In this document: in pieces, positions 1 through 7,720 of the stretch | Layout: each line of letters opens with the position of its first letter | Position numbering within the stretch: the first letter of the stretch is position 1 | Assembly (NCBI GenBank): GCA_035455185.1 | Contig: DATIFQ010000139.1 | Span: 1 to 41,001, forward strand | DNA length: 41,001 bases | Reading direction: 5' to 3' | Origin: JAEHDI01 sp035455185 | GTDB lineage: Bacteria; Acidobacteriota; Terriglobia; Bryobacterales; Bryobacteraceae | Notes under the pieces: model-generated | What the model was told of the DNA's origin: nothing | Seen by the model: only the letters and a program-made list of their open reading frames with translations | Database searches by the model: none | Position numbers and translations under genes: made by a program

Positions 1-1275
1 CTCCGGCTCGACGTCGAGTCCGACTTGGCGCGTGTCCTGATTCCTCCGGACAACCCGTTTGTGAACGACACCGCCGCCCGCCCGGAGATCTGGGCGATTG
101 GTCTGAGGAATCCGTGGCGTTTCTCCTTCGACCGAGCCACAGGCGACCTCTGGATCGCGGACGTCGGGCAGAACCGCGCCGAAGAGATTGACTTCCAGCT
201 GGCATCCAGCCGGGGCGGCGAGAACTACGGTTGGAATCAGATGGAGGGGATGCAGTGCTACCGCTCGGGCTGTAACACCGCGGGCCTCACCCTGCCGGTG
301 GTCGAATATGTCCGCTCGGAGGGCTGCTCGGTGACCGGAGGATTCGTCTACCGCGGACGGGAATCTCCCGGGCTTCGCGGCACGTATCTCTACGGCGACT
401 TCTGCACCGGCCGCATCTGGGGCGTGCGGCGTGAGGGTGACCTGTGGAACAACCGCTTGCTGCTGGCGAGCGGGTTGTCCATCTCCACCTTCGGCGAGGA
501 CGAGGCGGGGGAGATTCTCGTTGCGGATTACGGCGGCGCCATCTACCGGATCGGCGGTCCCGTTGACCCGTTCTTCACTAGCGCGGGAGTCACCAATGCC
601 GCGAGCTACGCTAGCGGGCTCGTTGCCGGCTCACTCGCTACGATCTTTGCCGCCGGCGTGAAGGACGATAACGGAATCGCCGCGGCGGACCGAGTACCGT
701 TGCCCACCTCGGTTGCCGGCGTGAGCGTGACCGTCAACGGCTTTGCCGCACCGGTGCTTGCGGTAGCCAATGTGAACGGCCAGGAGCAGGTGAATGTGCA
801 GACTCCATGGCAACTCGCGGGCGCGATGTCAGCTTCTGTCGTCGTCACTCGCGACGGCAGGTCGAGTACGCCGGTCGACGTTCCCGTTCTGGCGCGCCAA
901 CCGGGTATATTCACCGTCAACGGCCGGGATGCGGTCTTCGTGCATCACGCCGACAACACGCTCGTTACGGTTGGCAGGCCGCTCATCCGTGGCGAGTACG
1001 CATACTTTTATGCCGCCGGGCTCGGACCGGTCGATCATGCGCCACCCAGCGGCTCAGGAGGACCTCGCGACCCACTTGCCGCGGCCCGCGCGGACGTTCG
1101 GGTCACACTCGGCGGCGTACCGTGTGAAACCCAGTATTCGGGTCTCGCCCCGGACTTCGTCGGCGTCTACCAGGTAAACATCCGGGTGCCTGACGGGGTC
1201 CCTTCCGGTACTCTGGAGCTTATCCTTCAGGCCGGTGAGGCGCGCAGTCCGGTGGTGGACGTCCCCGTCCAGTGA
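1..1275 (+). CDS. PQQ-dependent sugar dehydrogenase-like secreted protein with C-terminal TIGR03437 domain (5' partial)
   Basis: The frame is open from the first base, so the N-terminus lies outside the window. Residues 1 to about 185 match the glucose/sorbosone dehydrogenase beta-propeller: IPPDNPF, WAIGLRNPWRFSFD, ADVGQN, GGENYGWNQMEG and YLYGDFCTGRIW are typical family motifs. These soluble periplasmic or extracellular enzymes oxidise sugars with PQQ, but substrate and cofactor cannot be settled here. From about residue 195 (VTNAASYASG) to the end is a TIGR03437-type domain (about 220 residues), a C-terminal module common in Solibacter secreted proteins and also present at the end of the 34297-38775 gene. 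The TGA stop is followed at once by the AGGAGG of hemD, so the two may be co-transcribed. Family assignment is firm; catalytic activity is inferred. Confidence 0.85.
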   Translation, partial: LRLDVESDLARVLIPPDNPFVNDTAARPEIWAIGLRNPWRFSFDRATGDLWIADVGQNRAEEIDFQLASSRGGENYGWNQMEGMQCYRSGCNTAGLTLPVVEYVRSEGCSVTGGFVYRGRESPGLRGTYLYGDFCTGRIWGVRREGDLWNNRLLLASGLSISTFGEDEAGEILVADYGGAIYRIGGPVDPFFTSAGVTNAASYASGLVAGSLATIFAAGVKDDNGIAAADRVPLPTSVAGVSVTVNGFAAPVLAVANVNGQEQVNVQTPWQLAGAMSASVVVTRDGRSSTPVDVPVLARQPGIFTVNGRDAVFVHHADNTLVTVGRPLIRGEYAYFYAAGLGPVDHAPPSGSGGPRDPLAAARADVRVTLGGVPCETQYSGLAPDFVGVYQVNIRVPDGVPSGTLELILQAGEARSPVVDVPVQ

Positions 1276-1290
1276 GGAGGTCGGGAGTCG

Positions 1291-2118
1291 ATGGGATTCG
1301 ACGGCATTCGAGTGGTCAGCCTGGAGAGCAGGCGAGCCACGGAGATCGAGAAGCTGATCCGCATCCAGGGCGGCGAACCGTTTGTCGCGCCTTCCATGCG
1401 CGAGGTTCCGCTCGAGCGGAACGAGGAAGCGTTTCGCTTCGCGGAACGCCTGTTTGCCGGTGAATTCGACATGATGGTTCTGCTGACAGGCGTCGGCACG
1501 CGCACGCTCGATCGGCTGCTGGCCACGCGCTATCCCGCCGGTCGCTTCGCCGAGGCCCTGCGCTCGATTACCGTGGTGGCGCGCGGTCCGAAGCCCGCCG
1601 CGGCGCTGCGAGAGATGGACGTCCCCGTGACCGTCTCTGTGCCCGCGCCGAATACGTGGCGCGAAATCCTGGCCGCCGCCGCCGTGCGCCCCGAGCGGCG
1701 TATGGCGGTGCAGGAGTATGGCCGTTCGAACGAGGAGCTTCTCGCCGGATTGCGGGCGCTCGGACGCGAGGTTACGCCCGTACGAATCTACCAATGGGAC
1801 CTTCCCGAGGACACCGGACCGCTCCGAGAGGCGGCGCGCAGGATCGCTTCCGGCCTTGCCAGCGTCGTCATGTTCACCACCGCCAACCAGGTGCCGCACC
1901 TTTTTCGAATCGCCTCCGAGGAGGGTGTCGAGGAGGCGATGCGCCGGGGACTTGGACAAGCCGTGGTCGCTTCCATTGGACCCACGACAAGCGAGATGCT
2001 GGAGGAGTACGATATTCAGCCGGACGTTGTGCCGAGCCAGTCCAAGATGGGGATTCTCGTCAGGGAGACGGCAGAACAGGCATCCGGAATTCTGGAACGC
2101 AAGCGGGCGGACAGATGA
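1291..2118 (+). CDS. hemD: uroporphyrinogen-III synthase
   Basis: 275-residue HemD-type protein. The enzyme closes hydroxymethylbilane to uroporphyrinogen III, with inversion of ring D, in the cytoplasmic tetrapyrrole pathway. The sequence shows the two-lobed pattern: an N-terminal lobe with VVSLESRRATEIEKLI (about residues 8-23) and a DMMVLLTGVGTRTL segment, then a second lobe with MFTTANQVPHLF and VVASIGPTTSEMLEE near the C-terminus, matching the FTSxxxV and IGPxTAxxL signatures. The ATG is preceded by AGGAGG at 1275-1280, ten bases upstream. The stop overlaps the atpZ start (ATGA), so it is probably translationally coupled to the F0 genes, an unusual pairing. Weak sequence conservation is normal for HemD. 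Confidence 0.85.
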   Translation: MGFDGIRVVSLESRRATEIEKLIRIQGGEPFVAPSMREVPLERNEEAFRFAERLFAGEFDMMVLLTGVGTRTLDRLLATRYPAGRFAEALRSITVVARGPKPAAALREMDVPVTVSVPAPNTWREILAAAAVRPERRMAVQEYGRSNEELLAGLRALGREVTPVRIYQWDLPEDTGPLREAARRIASGLASVVMFTTANQVPHLFRIASEEGVEEAMRRGLGQAVVASIGPTTSEMLEEYDIQPDVVPSQSKMGILVRETAEQASGILERKRADR

Positions 2119-2336
2119 AAGAGAAACGGAACGTTTGGGTTATGGTAGGACAGTATTCCTCCCTCGCCATGCTCCTGCCCGCCGCGACCGTCGTCGGGTA
2201 CGGCATCGGATACCTCCTCGACAACGCTCTTGGAACCTCATTTCTGAAGCCGGTCTTCCTGGTTCTCGGGATTGGCGCCGGCTTCGTCCAACTGATCAAG
2301 CAGGTGCAGAAGGACACGAGTGACCGCGAACAGTGA
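2115..2336 (+). CDS. atpZ: AtpZ/AtpI-family F0F1 ATPase accessory membrane protein
   Basis: 73-residue protein with two predicted membrane segments (about residues 14-36 and 43-62) joined by GYGIGYLLDNALGT, the short-hairpin form of AtpZ, a putative Mg2+/Ca2+-handling or assembly factor of ATP synthase. The ATG overlaps the hemD stop as ATGA, and the 3' end overlaps atpI by 17 bases. The position immediately ahead of atpI-atpB-atpE supports the call. Exact function is not settled even for characterised homologues. Confidence 0.8.
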   Translation: MKEKRNVWVMVGQYSSLAMLLPAATVVGYGIGYLLDNALGTSFLKPVFLVLGIGAGFVQLIKQVQKDTSDREQ

Positions 2337-2709
2337 AGCGGCCCATTTCGACCGGGCCATCGAGCGCATCCGTCGGGCCATGTTGTGGCTGAGTGTGGCC
2401 GGTGCCGCCGTGGCTGCCGGATGGAAGGGCTGGGAGTGGGGCCTCGGATTTCTCGCGGGGGCCGCTGTCTCGCTGCTCAACTTCGTCTGGCTCCACCAGT
2501 TGGTGGCCGCGCTCGGAGAAGGAGCCCGCCGCCCACGCAAGCGTCTCGTGTGGTTTCTCGCGCTCCGCTATGTCCTTCTGGGTGTGGTTGGCTATGTTAT
2601 AGTGAAGTTTTTCGGTTTGAACCTGGCTGCAGGTCTCATCGGCCTTCTTGTTGCCGCTGCCGCCGTCATCCTCGAAATCATCTACGAGTTGATTTATGCC
2701 CGAGCATGA
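2320..2709 (+). CDS. atpI: ATP synthase subunit I
   Basis: 129-residue membrane protein with four hydrophobic segments (about residues 23-40, 44-66, 82-100 and 104-125), matching the ATP synthase I family that helps assemble the c-ring. The start is GTG at 2320, inside the 3' end of atpZ, and the stop overlaps the start of atpB by 14 bases. This tight packing indicates translational coupling. The primary sequence is poorly conserved in this family, so the call rests on topology, length and gene order. Confidence 0.8.
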   Translation: MTANSEAAHFDRAIERIRRAMLWLSVAGAAVAAGWKGWEWGLGFLAGAAVSLLNFVWLHQLVAALGEGARRPRKRLVWFLALRYVLLGVVGYVIVKFFGLNLAAGLIGLLVAAAAVILEIIYELIYARA

Positions 2710-3433
2710 GTTGTGGATTACTGCACTCTTCAATAAGTACCTCGCCGGTGTCGCCAATTCGTTCCTCTCTATGGCCGGCGTTCACGTCGAAGATCCGTCG
2801 AAGCCGTGGGCGAATTACATCGCCATGCAGGCGCTTGTAGCGCTGATCGTAATTGTCGTCTTCGCCATCCTGCGCCCGCGGATGTCAATGGACAAGCCCG
2901 GCAGGATGCAGCATTGCTTCGAGGTGGTCTACCAGTTCCTCGGCGGGCAGGCAGACGAAGTCGTCGGCCACGACGGAAAGAAATACATCCACCTTTTCAG
3001 TACGATTTTTTTCTTCATCCTGTTCTGCAACCTGATCGGCATCATCCCCGGGTTTGAATCGCCGACGATGTTCGCCCCGGTGCCGCTCGGCTGCGCGCTG
3101 GTCACATTCGCTTACTACAACACGATGGGCGTACAGGCTCACGGCGCCGGAAAGTACCTGGCGCACTTCGCCGGGCCCATGCCCATCATGGCTCCCCTAA
3201 TGGTGCCCATCGAGATCATCAGCCACCTCGGCCGCCTCCTCTCGCTGACCGTTCGTCTTTATGCGAACATGTTCGCCGGCGAGCAGGTGACGCTGGTTTT
3301 CCTTAGTCTCGTTCCGCTGGTTGTGCCCGCGGTCTTCATGGGGCTGCACGTTTTCGTATCGTTCCTTCAGGCATTCGTGTTCGCGCTGCTGACGATGATT
3401 TACGTCGGGTCAGCCGTCGAGCACGAGCACTAA
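2696..3433 (+). CDS. atpB: F0F1 ATP synthase subunit a
   Basis: 245-residue integral membrane stator subunit that forms the two ion half-channels next to the c-ring. Hallmarks are HLFSTIFFFILFCNLIGIIPG (first conserved helix with the N-L-x-G-x-x-P signature), IEIISHLGRLLSLTVRLYAN carrying the essential arginine (the R of TVRLYAN), MFAGE, and the C-terminal LQAFVFALLTMIYVG helix. The usual five to six membrane helices are present. The ATG at 2696 lies inside the end of atpI. A gap of 94 bases separates it from atpE. Confidence 0.95.
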   Translation: MPEHELWITALFNKYLAGVANSFLSMAGVHVEDPSKPWANYIAMQALVALIVIVVFAILRPRMSMDKPGRMQHCFEVVYQFLGGQADEVVGHDGKKYIHLFSTIFFFILFCNLIGIIPGFESPTMFAPVPLGCALVTFAYYNTMGVQAHGAGKYLAHFAGPMPIMAPLMVPIEIISHLGRLLSLTVRLYANMFAGEQVTLVFLSLVPLVVPAVFMGLHVFVSFLQAFVFALLTMIYVGSAVEHEH

Positions 3434-3527
3434 TTCTGGCTTTATGCCGCTTCCAGTGTGAGCCCGGCTGCAAGAGGATGACGGGAACCACCTCCTGGAG
3501 CGCTTTATACAAAGGAGAAAGAGAAAC

Positions 3528-3818
3528 ATGAAGGTGAAGTTGCTCGTTCTGCTCGCGTTGCTGGTCTTCGCGAGCCCGATGTTTGCCCAGACCCAGGGCG
3601 GCACCGATTGGGTGTCGATTACCTCGGGCTTTTCGATGGCGATTGCCTCGGCCGTTTGCGGCCTGGCGCAAGCCAAGGCTGTGGCAGCCTCCGCCGAAGG
3701 CATGGCCCGCAATCCCTCTGCCGCACCCGCCATCCGGTTCGCGCTCTTGCTCGGTCTGGTGCTGATCGAGTCTCTGGCGCTCTACACCCTGGCGATCATC
3801 TTCTTGAAGGTCGGCTAG
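3528..3818 (+). CDS. atpE: F0F1 ATP synthase subunit c with N-terminal signal-like extension
   Basis: 96-residue proteolipid that forms the rotor ring. Residues 1-20 (ending SPMFAQ) look like a cleavable signal peptide, a feature known in some bacterial c subunits. Helix 1 runs about 32-58, the polar loop is ARNPSAAP, and helix 2 is 69-93 with the essential acid E81 in LIESLALY. Q48 lies 33 residues before E81 and S82 and Y86 follow it, positions that match part of the Na+-coordinating set of Ilyobacter-type rings, but the usual Thr is Leu83. The glycine packing motif of helix 1 is degenerate. A strong ribosome site, AAAGGAGAAAG, precedes the ATG. The gene is followed by a terminator; no atpF or F1 gene follows. 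Confidence 0.95.
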   Translation: MKVKLLVLLALLVFASPMFAQTQGGTDWVSITSGFSMAIASAVCGLAQAKAVAASAEGMARNPSAAPAIRFALLLGLVLIESLALYTLAIIFLKVG

Positions 3819-3830
3819 TCTTTTCAGTGG

Positions 3831-3857
3831 AGGGGCGGGTTCGCGCCCGCCCCTTTA
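3831..3857 (+). terminator. Rho-independent terminator after atpE
   Basis: A perfect 9-bp stem (AGGGGCGGG / CCCGCCCCT) with a six-base loop is followed by a short T run, 12 bases after the atpE stop and 10 bases before the next start codon. It closes the hemD-F0 transcript. The T tract is short, so some read-through into the aldolase gene is possible. Confidence 0.75.
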
Positions 3858-3867
3858 TCTCAAAACC

Positions 3868-4752
3868 ATGAAGTTGAACGGTATCTTTCCCCCCATCGCC
3901 ACGCCCTTCGACCACAACGGTGATCTTTACAAGGCGAAGGTGCGGCACAACATCGAGAAATGGAATCAGACGGGTCTCTCTGGCTACGTGGTCTGCGGCT
4001 CCACCGGCGAGAGCGTCATGCTCACTCCGGACGAGAAGCTCCAGCTTTGGGAGTGGGTTGCTGAATACACAGCCCCGGAGAAGCTGCTACTCGCCGGCAC
4101 CGGCATGGAGAGCGTGCGTGAAACGGTCTGGCTCACGAACAAAGCGGCCGAGATGGGCTACAAGGCCGCGATGGTCCGCACGCCGCACTACTACAAGAAC
4201 ATGCTGAACCGGCGGGACGCCCAGACGCTCTATTTCCGTGCAGTCGCCGACCAGGTGAAGATCCCGATCATGATCTACAACTGGCCGCAGGCGACTGGCG
4301 TCGATATTCCCCCGGAGTCCGTCGTCGAGCTTTCCGAGCACCCGAACGTCATCGCCATCAAAGAGAGCTCTGGAAGCCTCGAGAAGGTCATGCAGATGAT
4401 CCGCGAGGTGAAGCCGGGCTTCCAGGTGCTGGTGGGTTCAGCTCCGACCCTATGGCCGTCCTTCGCGGTCGGCGCGGTTGGCGCCGTTCTCGCGTTCGCC
4501 AACGCCGCACCCTATTCAACCGTGACGATCTGGGAGGCGCACCGCACCCGCGAGACGGAAGCCGCGCTCGACTGGCAGAACCGGATCGGCCGCGCCGCTT
4601 ACCTCGTTACGGTAAAGTACGGTATTCCCGGCCTGAAGTACGCGATGGACCTGAACGGCTACTACGGCGGTCCCTGCCGTCTGCCGCTCTCCCCACCCAC
4701 GCCCGAAGCGAAACGCGAGATCGAAGAAGCGTTCAAGGATCTGAAGGGCTGA
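3868..4752 (+). CDS. DapA/NAL-family lyase, 4-hydroxy-2-oxoglutarate aldolase (HOGA)-like
   Basis: 294-residue class I aldolase of the dihydrodipicolinate synthase/N-acetylneuraminate lyase superfamily, a cytoplasmic TIM barrel. Seen in the sequence: GSTGES (substrate carboxylate loop, about residue 46), the catalytic tyrosine in MIYNWP (about 138) and the Schiff-base lysine in AIKESSG (about 168). The C-terminal part (GSAPTLWPSFAVGAVGAV, then YGIPGLKYAMDLNGYYGGPC) resembles HOGA1-type 4-hydroxy-2-oxoglutarate aldolases more than true DapA. It would cleave 4-hydroxy-2-oxoglutarate or a related 2-oxo acid to pyruvate plus an aldehyde. It sits alone between a terminator and a convergent gene, so context does not name the substrate. 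Confidence 0.85.
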   Translation: MKLNGIFPPIATPFDHNGDLYKAKVRHNIEKWNQTGLSGYVVCGSTGESVMLTPDEKLQLWEWVAEYTAPEKLLLAGTGMESVRETVWLTNKAAEMGYKAAMVRTPHYYKNMLNRRDAQTLYFRAVADQVKIPIMIYNWPQATGVDIPPESVVELSEHPNVIAIKESSGSLEKVMQMIREVKPGFQVLVGSAPTLWPSFAVGAVGAVLAFANAAPYSTVTIWEAHRTRETEAALDWQNRIGRAAYLVTVKYGIPGLKYAMDLNGYYGGPCRLPLSPPTPEAKREIEEAFKDLKG

Positions 4753-4761
4753 TCGTCCTTC

Positions 4762-5673
4762 TTACTTCCCGAACGCATTCACCGGATTCTCGACCATCAA
4801 CCGCCAGGCAAACTCCGGGTCCAGCTTCGGCAGAAAATCGGTGTAGATGAACGTGTAGCCGCGGTAATCGCCGCCGCCACGCTCGCCGACGTGGTACCAT
4901 CCCGCGTCCTGGGAGATCAGCACCCGCCCGAGGAGATCGCGCACTTCGAGGTACCGCACACACTCAAGGTGCCAGTCGACCGATTTCGGGCCGATCCCGT
5001 CGAGCTCCACCCATGCCCCCGCGCGCGCGACTCTCTCGTGAGCCGAGTGGTCCTTCTCATTTTGCGCGTGGACCCAGATGAATTTGCGCGGTGCGACTTT
5101 CTGTGCGGTCAGGATCTCCAACTGCTCCAGGGCGGCGGCTCCGTCGCCTGTGTGAGAGGCGATCGGAAGCCCGGTCTCCCAGGACGTGATCGCGGCGGCC
5201 TTCACAAGCTTCCGGTCGAGCTCCTGGAGCGGGGCCTTGTTCACGCCTGTCTTAATGAAACGCGGCCTGACGCCATGCACCCCTTTCTGCGCCTCCTGGA
5301 TCCAGCGACGCGCAAGCTTCTCCGCCGTCTCCTGCTTTGCGAAGGGCGGCACGTACCTGTAATTCCCGGCGCCGTAGATTCCGGTGTTGATCCAGATCTC
5401 GACGCCCGTGGCATCCGCTAGCCGCTTCATCAGTCTGGCGTCCCGGCCCAGGAAGTCCGGAGTGCATTCGAGCAGCCGCCGGCACCCGAATTGCTTCACC
5501 TCTTCGAGCTTCGGTCTTGCTGCACGGAAGACTTCGTTGGGATCGTAGCGGCCCCGCTTGATCCGGTCTGCTCCCACAAAGTCCACCAGCACGTGCTCGT
5601 GGACCAGAACACTGCCGTCGATCTTGGCCGCCTGCGTCGCGGCCAGCATCGCCAGGAATTCCCGTCGCAGCAT
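4762..5673 (-). CDS. phosphotriesterase-family metal-dependent hydrolase
   Basis: About 303 residues, amidohydrolase superfamily, PTE/PHP type. All binuclear-metal ligands can be placed: VHEHVLVDF (HxH), the carboxylatable lysine in FIKTGVNK, His in IASHTGD, His in IWVHAQNE and Asp in ISQDAGW. The N-terminus MLRREFLAML resembles a twin-arginine leader, suggesting export, but no clear cleavage site follows. I chose ATG 5673, one base after the stop of the upstream gene (TGAaATG). GTG 5682 would add three residues and overlap that gene. It is the last gene of the NfeD-flotillin operon. Family members act as lactonases or phosphotriesterases; the substrate is unknown. Confidence 0.85.
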   Translation of the reverse strand: MLRREFLAMLAATQAAKIDGSVLVHEHVLVDFVGADRIKRGRYDPNEVFRAARPKLEEVKQFGCRRLLECTPDFLGRDARLMKRLADATGVEIWINTGIYGAGNYRYVPPFAKQETAEKLARRWIQEAQKGVHGVRPRFIKTGVNKAPLQELDRKLVKAAAITSWETGLPIASHTGDGAAALEQLEILTAQKVAPRKFIWVHAQNEKDHSAHERVARAGAWVELDGIGPKSVDWHLECVRYLEVRDLLGRVLISQDAGWYHVGERGGGDYRGYTFIYTDFLPKLDPEFAWRLMVENPVNAFGK

Positions 5674-5674
5674 T

Positions 5675-6124
5675 TCAGACACTCTCTATCACCGCGTTCT
5701 GCCCGTCAAGCCTGGCAATATACAATTCCACCGTCACCCCCGGGAATCGTTCGGTCATCTCCTCTCGCACCTTCCGCATGTCGTCGATCACGCGTTCGCG
5801 AACATTCCCACCGCGATGCCAGAAAGGGCCCTCACTGTACCATCGGCAATCCTCGTGGCCGATGAGGATGAACCTCGCGGGTCCCGCGATGTCCATGACG
5901 AATTTCGTCCACCTCCAGCCCGCCCAGGAGAACTTCGGCAACAGGTCTACTGCGCGGAGCAGTTGCGCGCCGCCGGGCGTGGCAATCAGAGCGTACGACC
6001 GGATGCCCAGATGTTCGCAGAGGAATTCGTGAAAATGCGCCTGGTATCGCGGATCACTGCAGTGCAGGACAATCGCTTCAGGTTGTGCGCCGGTGACCGC
6101 ATGCGTTCGGTAGACAGTCGCCAC
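5675..6124 (-). CDS. short beta-carbonic-anhydrase-like protein
   Basis: 149 residues. The complete beta-CA zinc site is visible: CSDPR (CxDxR, about residue 22) and GHEDC (HxxC, about 88), with the usual IVLHCSDPR strand and an intervening ATPGG segment. It is shorter than typical beta-CAs (about 200 residues) and lacks much of the C-terminal part, so it may be a minimal CA or a CA-fold protein with another role. The GTG start has GGAGG eight bases upstream. It begins three bases after the flotillin stop and is followed at one base by the phosphotriesterase-like gene, so it lies inside a tight operon. Confidence 0.7.
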   Translation of the reverse strand: MATVYRTHAVTGAQPEAIVLHCSDPRYQAHFHEFLCEHLGIRSYALIATPGGAQLLRAVDLLPKFSWAGWRWTKFVMDIAGPARFILIGHEDCRWYSEGPFWHRGGNVRERVIDDMRKVREEMTERFPGVTVELYIARLDGQNAVIESV

Positions 6125-6127
6125 GGC

Positions 6128-7699
6128 TCAGGCCTCCGGCTGCGACTGCGCGCTCTCACCGGGCGCCTGGCTGGCGTCGGCTCGTACTCCTAACTGTTTC
6201 AGCACCGTCGGGACATCCAGACCGAGGGCCTGCATCTGCTGGAGCAGGTTGAACACAACCGACGGTCCCGTCTGCGCGATCCGTCCGAGGCCGGAAGTGC
6301 CGGCGCCTGCGGCGCCGTTCCCCTGGTCGATCACGACGAGCTTGTCGATATTGCCGAGTGGCGCCGCTACCGCGCCGAAGATGCCCGTGGACGACTCGAG
6401 GATTGCCGGCAGCTTTTCGAGAATCGTTTGTAGCTTCGCGGCCTCGTTGAATTGCTTCCAGGCTTCGGCCTTCTGCCGGATGGCCGTCGCCTCGGCGACG
6501 CCCTGTGCCTCGATGGCTTTGGCCTTTGCGAGACCGATGGCTTCGATTTTGGCTGCCTCGGCCTTGCCCTCCACCTCCAGTGCGGCGGCCCGTCCGGCGC
6601 CCTCTTTGTGAAGTTTCTCCTGCTCCGCCTCGGCGAGTGCGATCAGCGCGGATCGCCGGCCCTCGGCTTCGAGCACTGCTGCCATCTTGGCCGCTTCCGC
6701 GCGGACAATAGCCGCCTGCCTTTCCGCGTCGGCGGGCTTAATTACGGTCGCTTCCAGTTCCTTTTGCTTACGCAGGACCTCCTGTTCCTGGACCGAGATC
6801 ATTTCCTGCGTGCGAGCCTTCTGAATCTTCACCTCTTCGGTGACGACGGCCTGCTTCGATCGCGCCTCGGAGAGCGGTCCGGCCTGCGCCGCCTTGGCCT
6901 TCTCGGTTTCCACCTCGGCTTGGTACTGCGCTTGTTTGATCTGGAAGTCCCGCTGCGCTCCGGCAATGGATGCGTCCGCGTCGAACTTCGCCCGTTCTCC
7001 CTCCTGGAGCGCGACGGCGGACCTGATCTTGGAGTCTCGCTGAGCCTCCGCCTCGCCGACCACGGCGTCGCGCTTCACCTCCGCCGTCCGGCGCCGTCCC
7101 AGGGCGTTGAGGTACTCCTCCTCGTCGCTGATCTCCTGGATCGTCAGCACGTCCACGCCGATCCCCATCTTTTCGAGATCGACCGCCGCCTCGCTCGTCA
7201 GCTTTTGCGCGAAGCTCTGCCGGTCGTTGTTGATCTCTTCCACCGTCAGCGTGCCGAGGATCGATCGAAGATGGCCTTCCAGCGTCTGGAAAATCACCTG
7301 TTGAATCTGCACGTGCGTCATTCCCAGAAAGCGCTCCGCCGCGGCGTGGAGCGAGGCCTCATCGCCGCGAATCTTCACGTTCGCGATCGCCTTCACCGAA
7401 ACCGGAACACCTTGCCCCGTGTAGGCTCGCTTGATCTCGAGAGGAATCGTAAAGACGTTGAGCGAGAGGTAGTCCACTTTTTCGAGCAGCGGAATCCGCA
7501 GGGCCGCGCCCCCGCGCACCATGCGGTAGCCCACCACGCGGCCATCCGATAACTTCCGCTTTCGTCCGCTGAGCACGGCCACCATGTTCGGCGAGACCTT
7601 CAGGTAGTTGCGGCTGAATAGCGCAATCGCGATGAACAGCGCCAGCAGGACGAACAGGACGACAAAAGGCATCATTAACTGAGATAGTTCGGCAAACAT
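6128..7699 (-). CDS. flotillin-family SPFH protein
   Basis: 523-residue membrane scaffold protein. One N-terminal membrane helix (about residues 10-30) is followed by an SPFH/band-7 domain (about 35-200, including MVRGGAALRIPLLEKVDYLSL and the VEEINNDRQSFA segment). A long Ala/Glu-rich coiled-coil with repeated EAE/KAKA heptads (about 205-430) and a C-terminal tail (AAPLGNIDKLVVID, then a Gly-rich stretch) complete the flotillin (FloT/YuaG) plan. These proteins organise membrane microdomains and form oligomers with an NfeD partner, encoded just upstream here. A 366-codon open frame on the opposite strand is a compositional shadow. Confidence 0.93.
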   Translation of the reverse strand: MFAELSQLMMPFVVLFVLLALFIAIALFSRNYLKVSPNMVAVLSGRKRKLSDGRVVGYRMVRGGAALRIPLLEKVDYLSLNVFTIPLEIKRAYTGQGVPVSVKAIANVKIRGDEASLHAAAERFLGMTHVQIQQVIFQTLEGHLRSILGTLTVEEINNDRQSFAQKLTSEAAVDLEKMGIGVDVLTIQEISDEEEYLNALGRRRTAEVKRDAVVGEAEAQRDSKIRSAVALQEGERAKFDADASIAGAQRDFQIKQAQYQAEVETEKAKAAQAGPLSEARSKQAVVTEEVKIQKARTQEMISVQEQEVLRKQKELEATVIKPADAERQAAIVRAEAAKMAAVLEAEGRRSALIALAEAEQEKLHKEGAGRAAALEVEGKAEAAKIEAIGLAKAKAIEAQGVAEATAIRQKAEAWKQFNEAAKLQTILEKLPAILESSTGIFGAVAAPLGNIDKLVVIDQGNGAAGAGTSGLGRIAQTGPSVVFNLLQQMQALGLDVPTVLKQLGVRADASQAPGESAQSQPEA

Positions 7700-7720
7700 A
7701 AAGGCATGACTCCCGAAGAG

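Noticed and set aside
1054..1959. 301-codon open frame on the minus strand
   Set aside because: It spans the end of the first gene and hemD in antisense and has no family resemblance.
6452..7552. 366-codon open frame on the plus strand
   Set aside because: It is antisense to the coiled-coil and SPFH part of flotillin, has Arg/Leu-rich shadow composition, and resembles no family.
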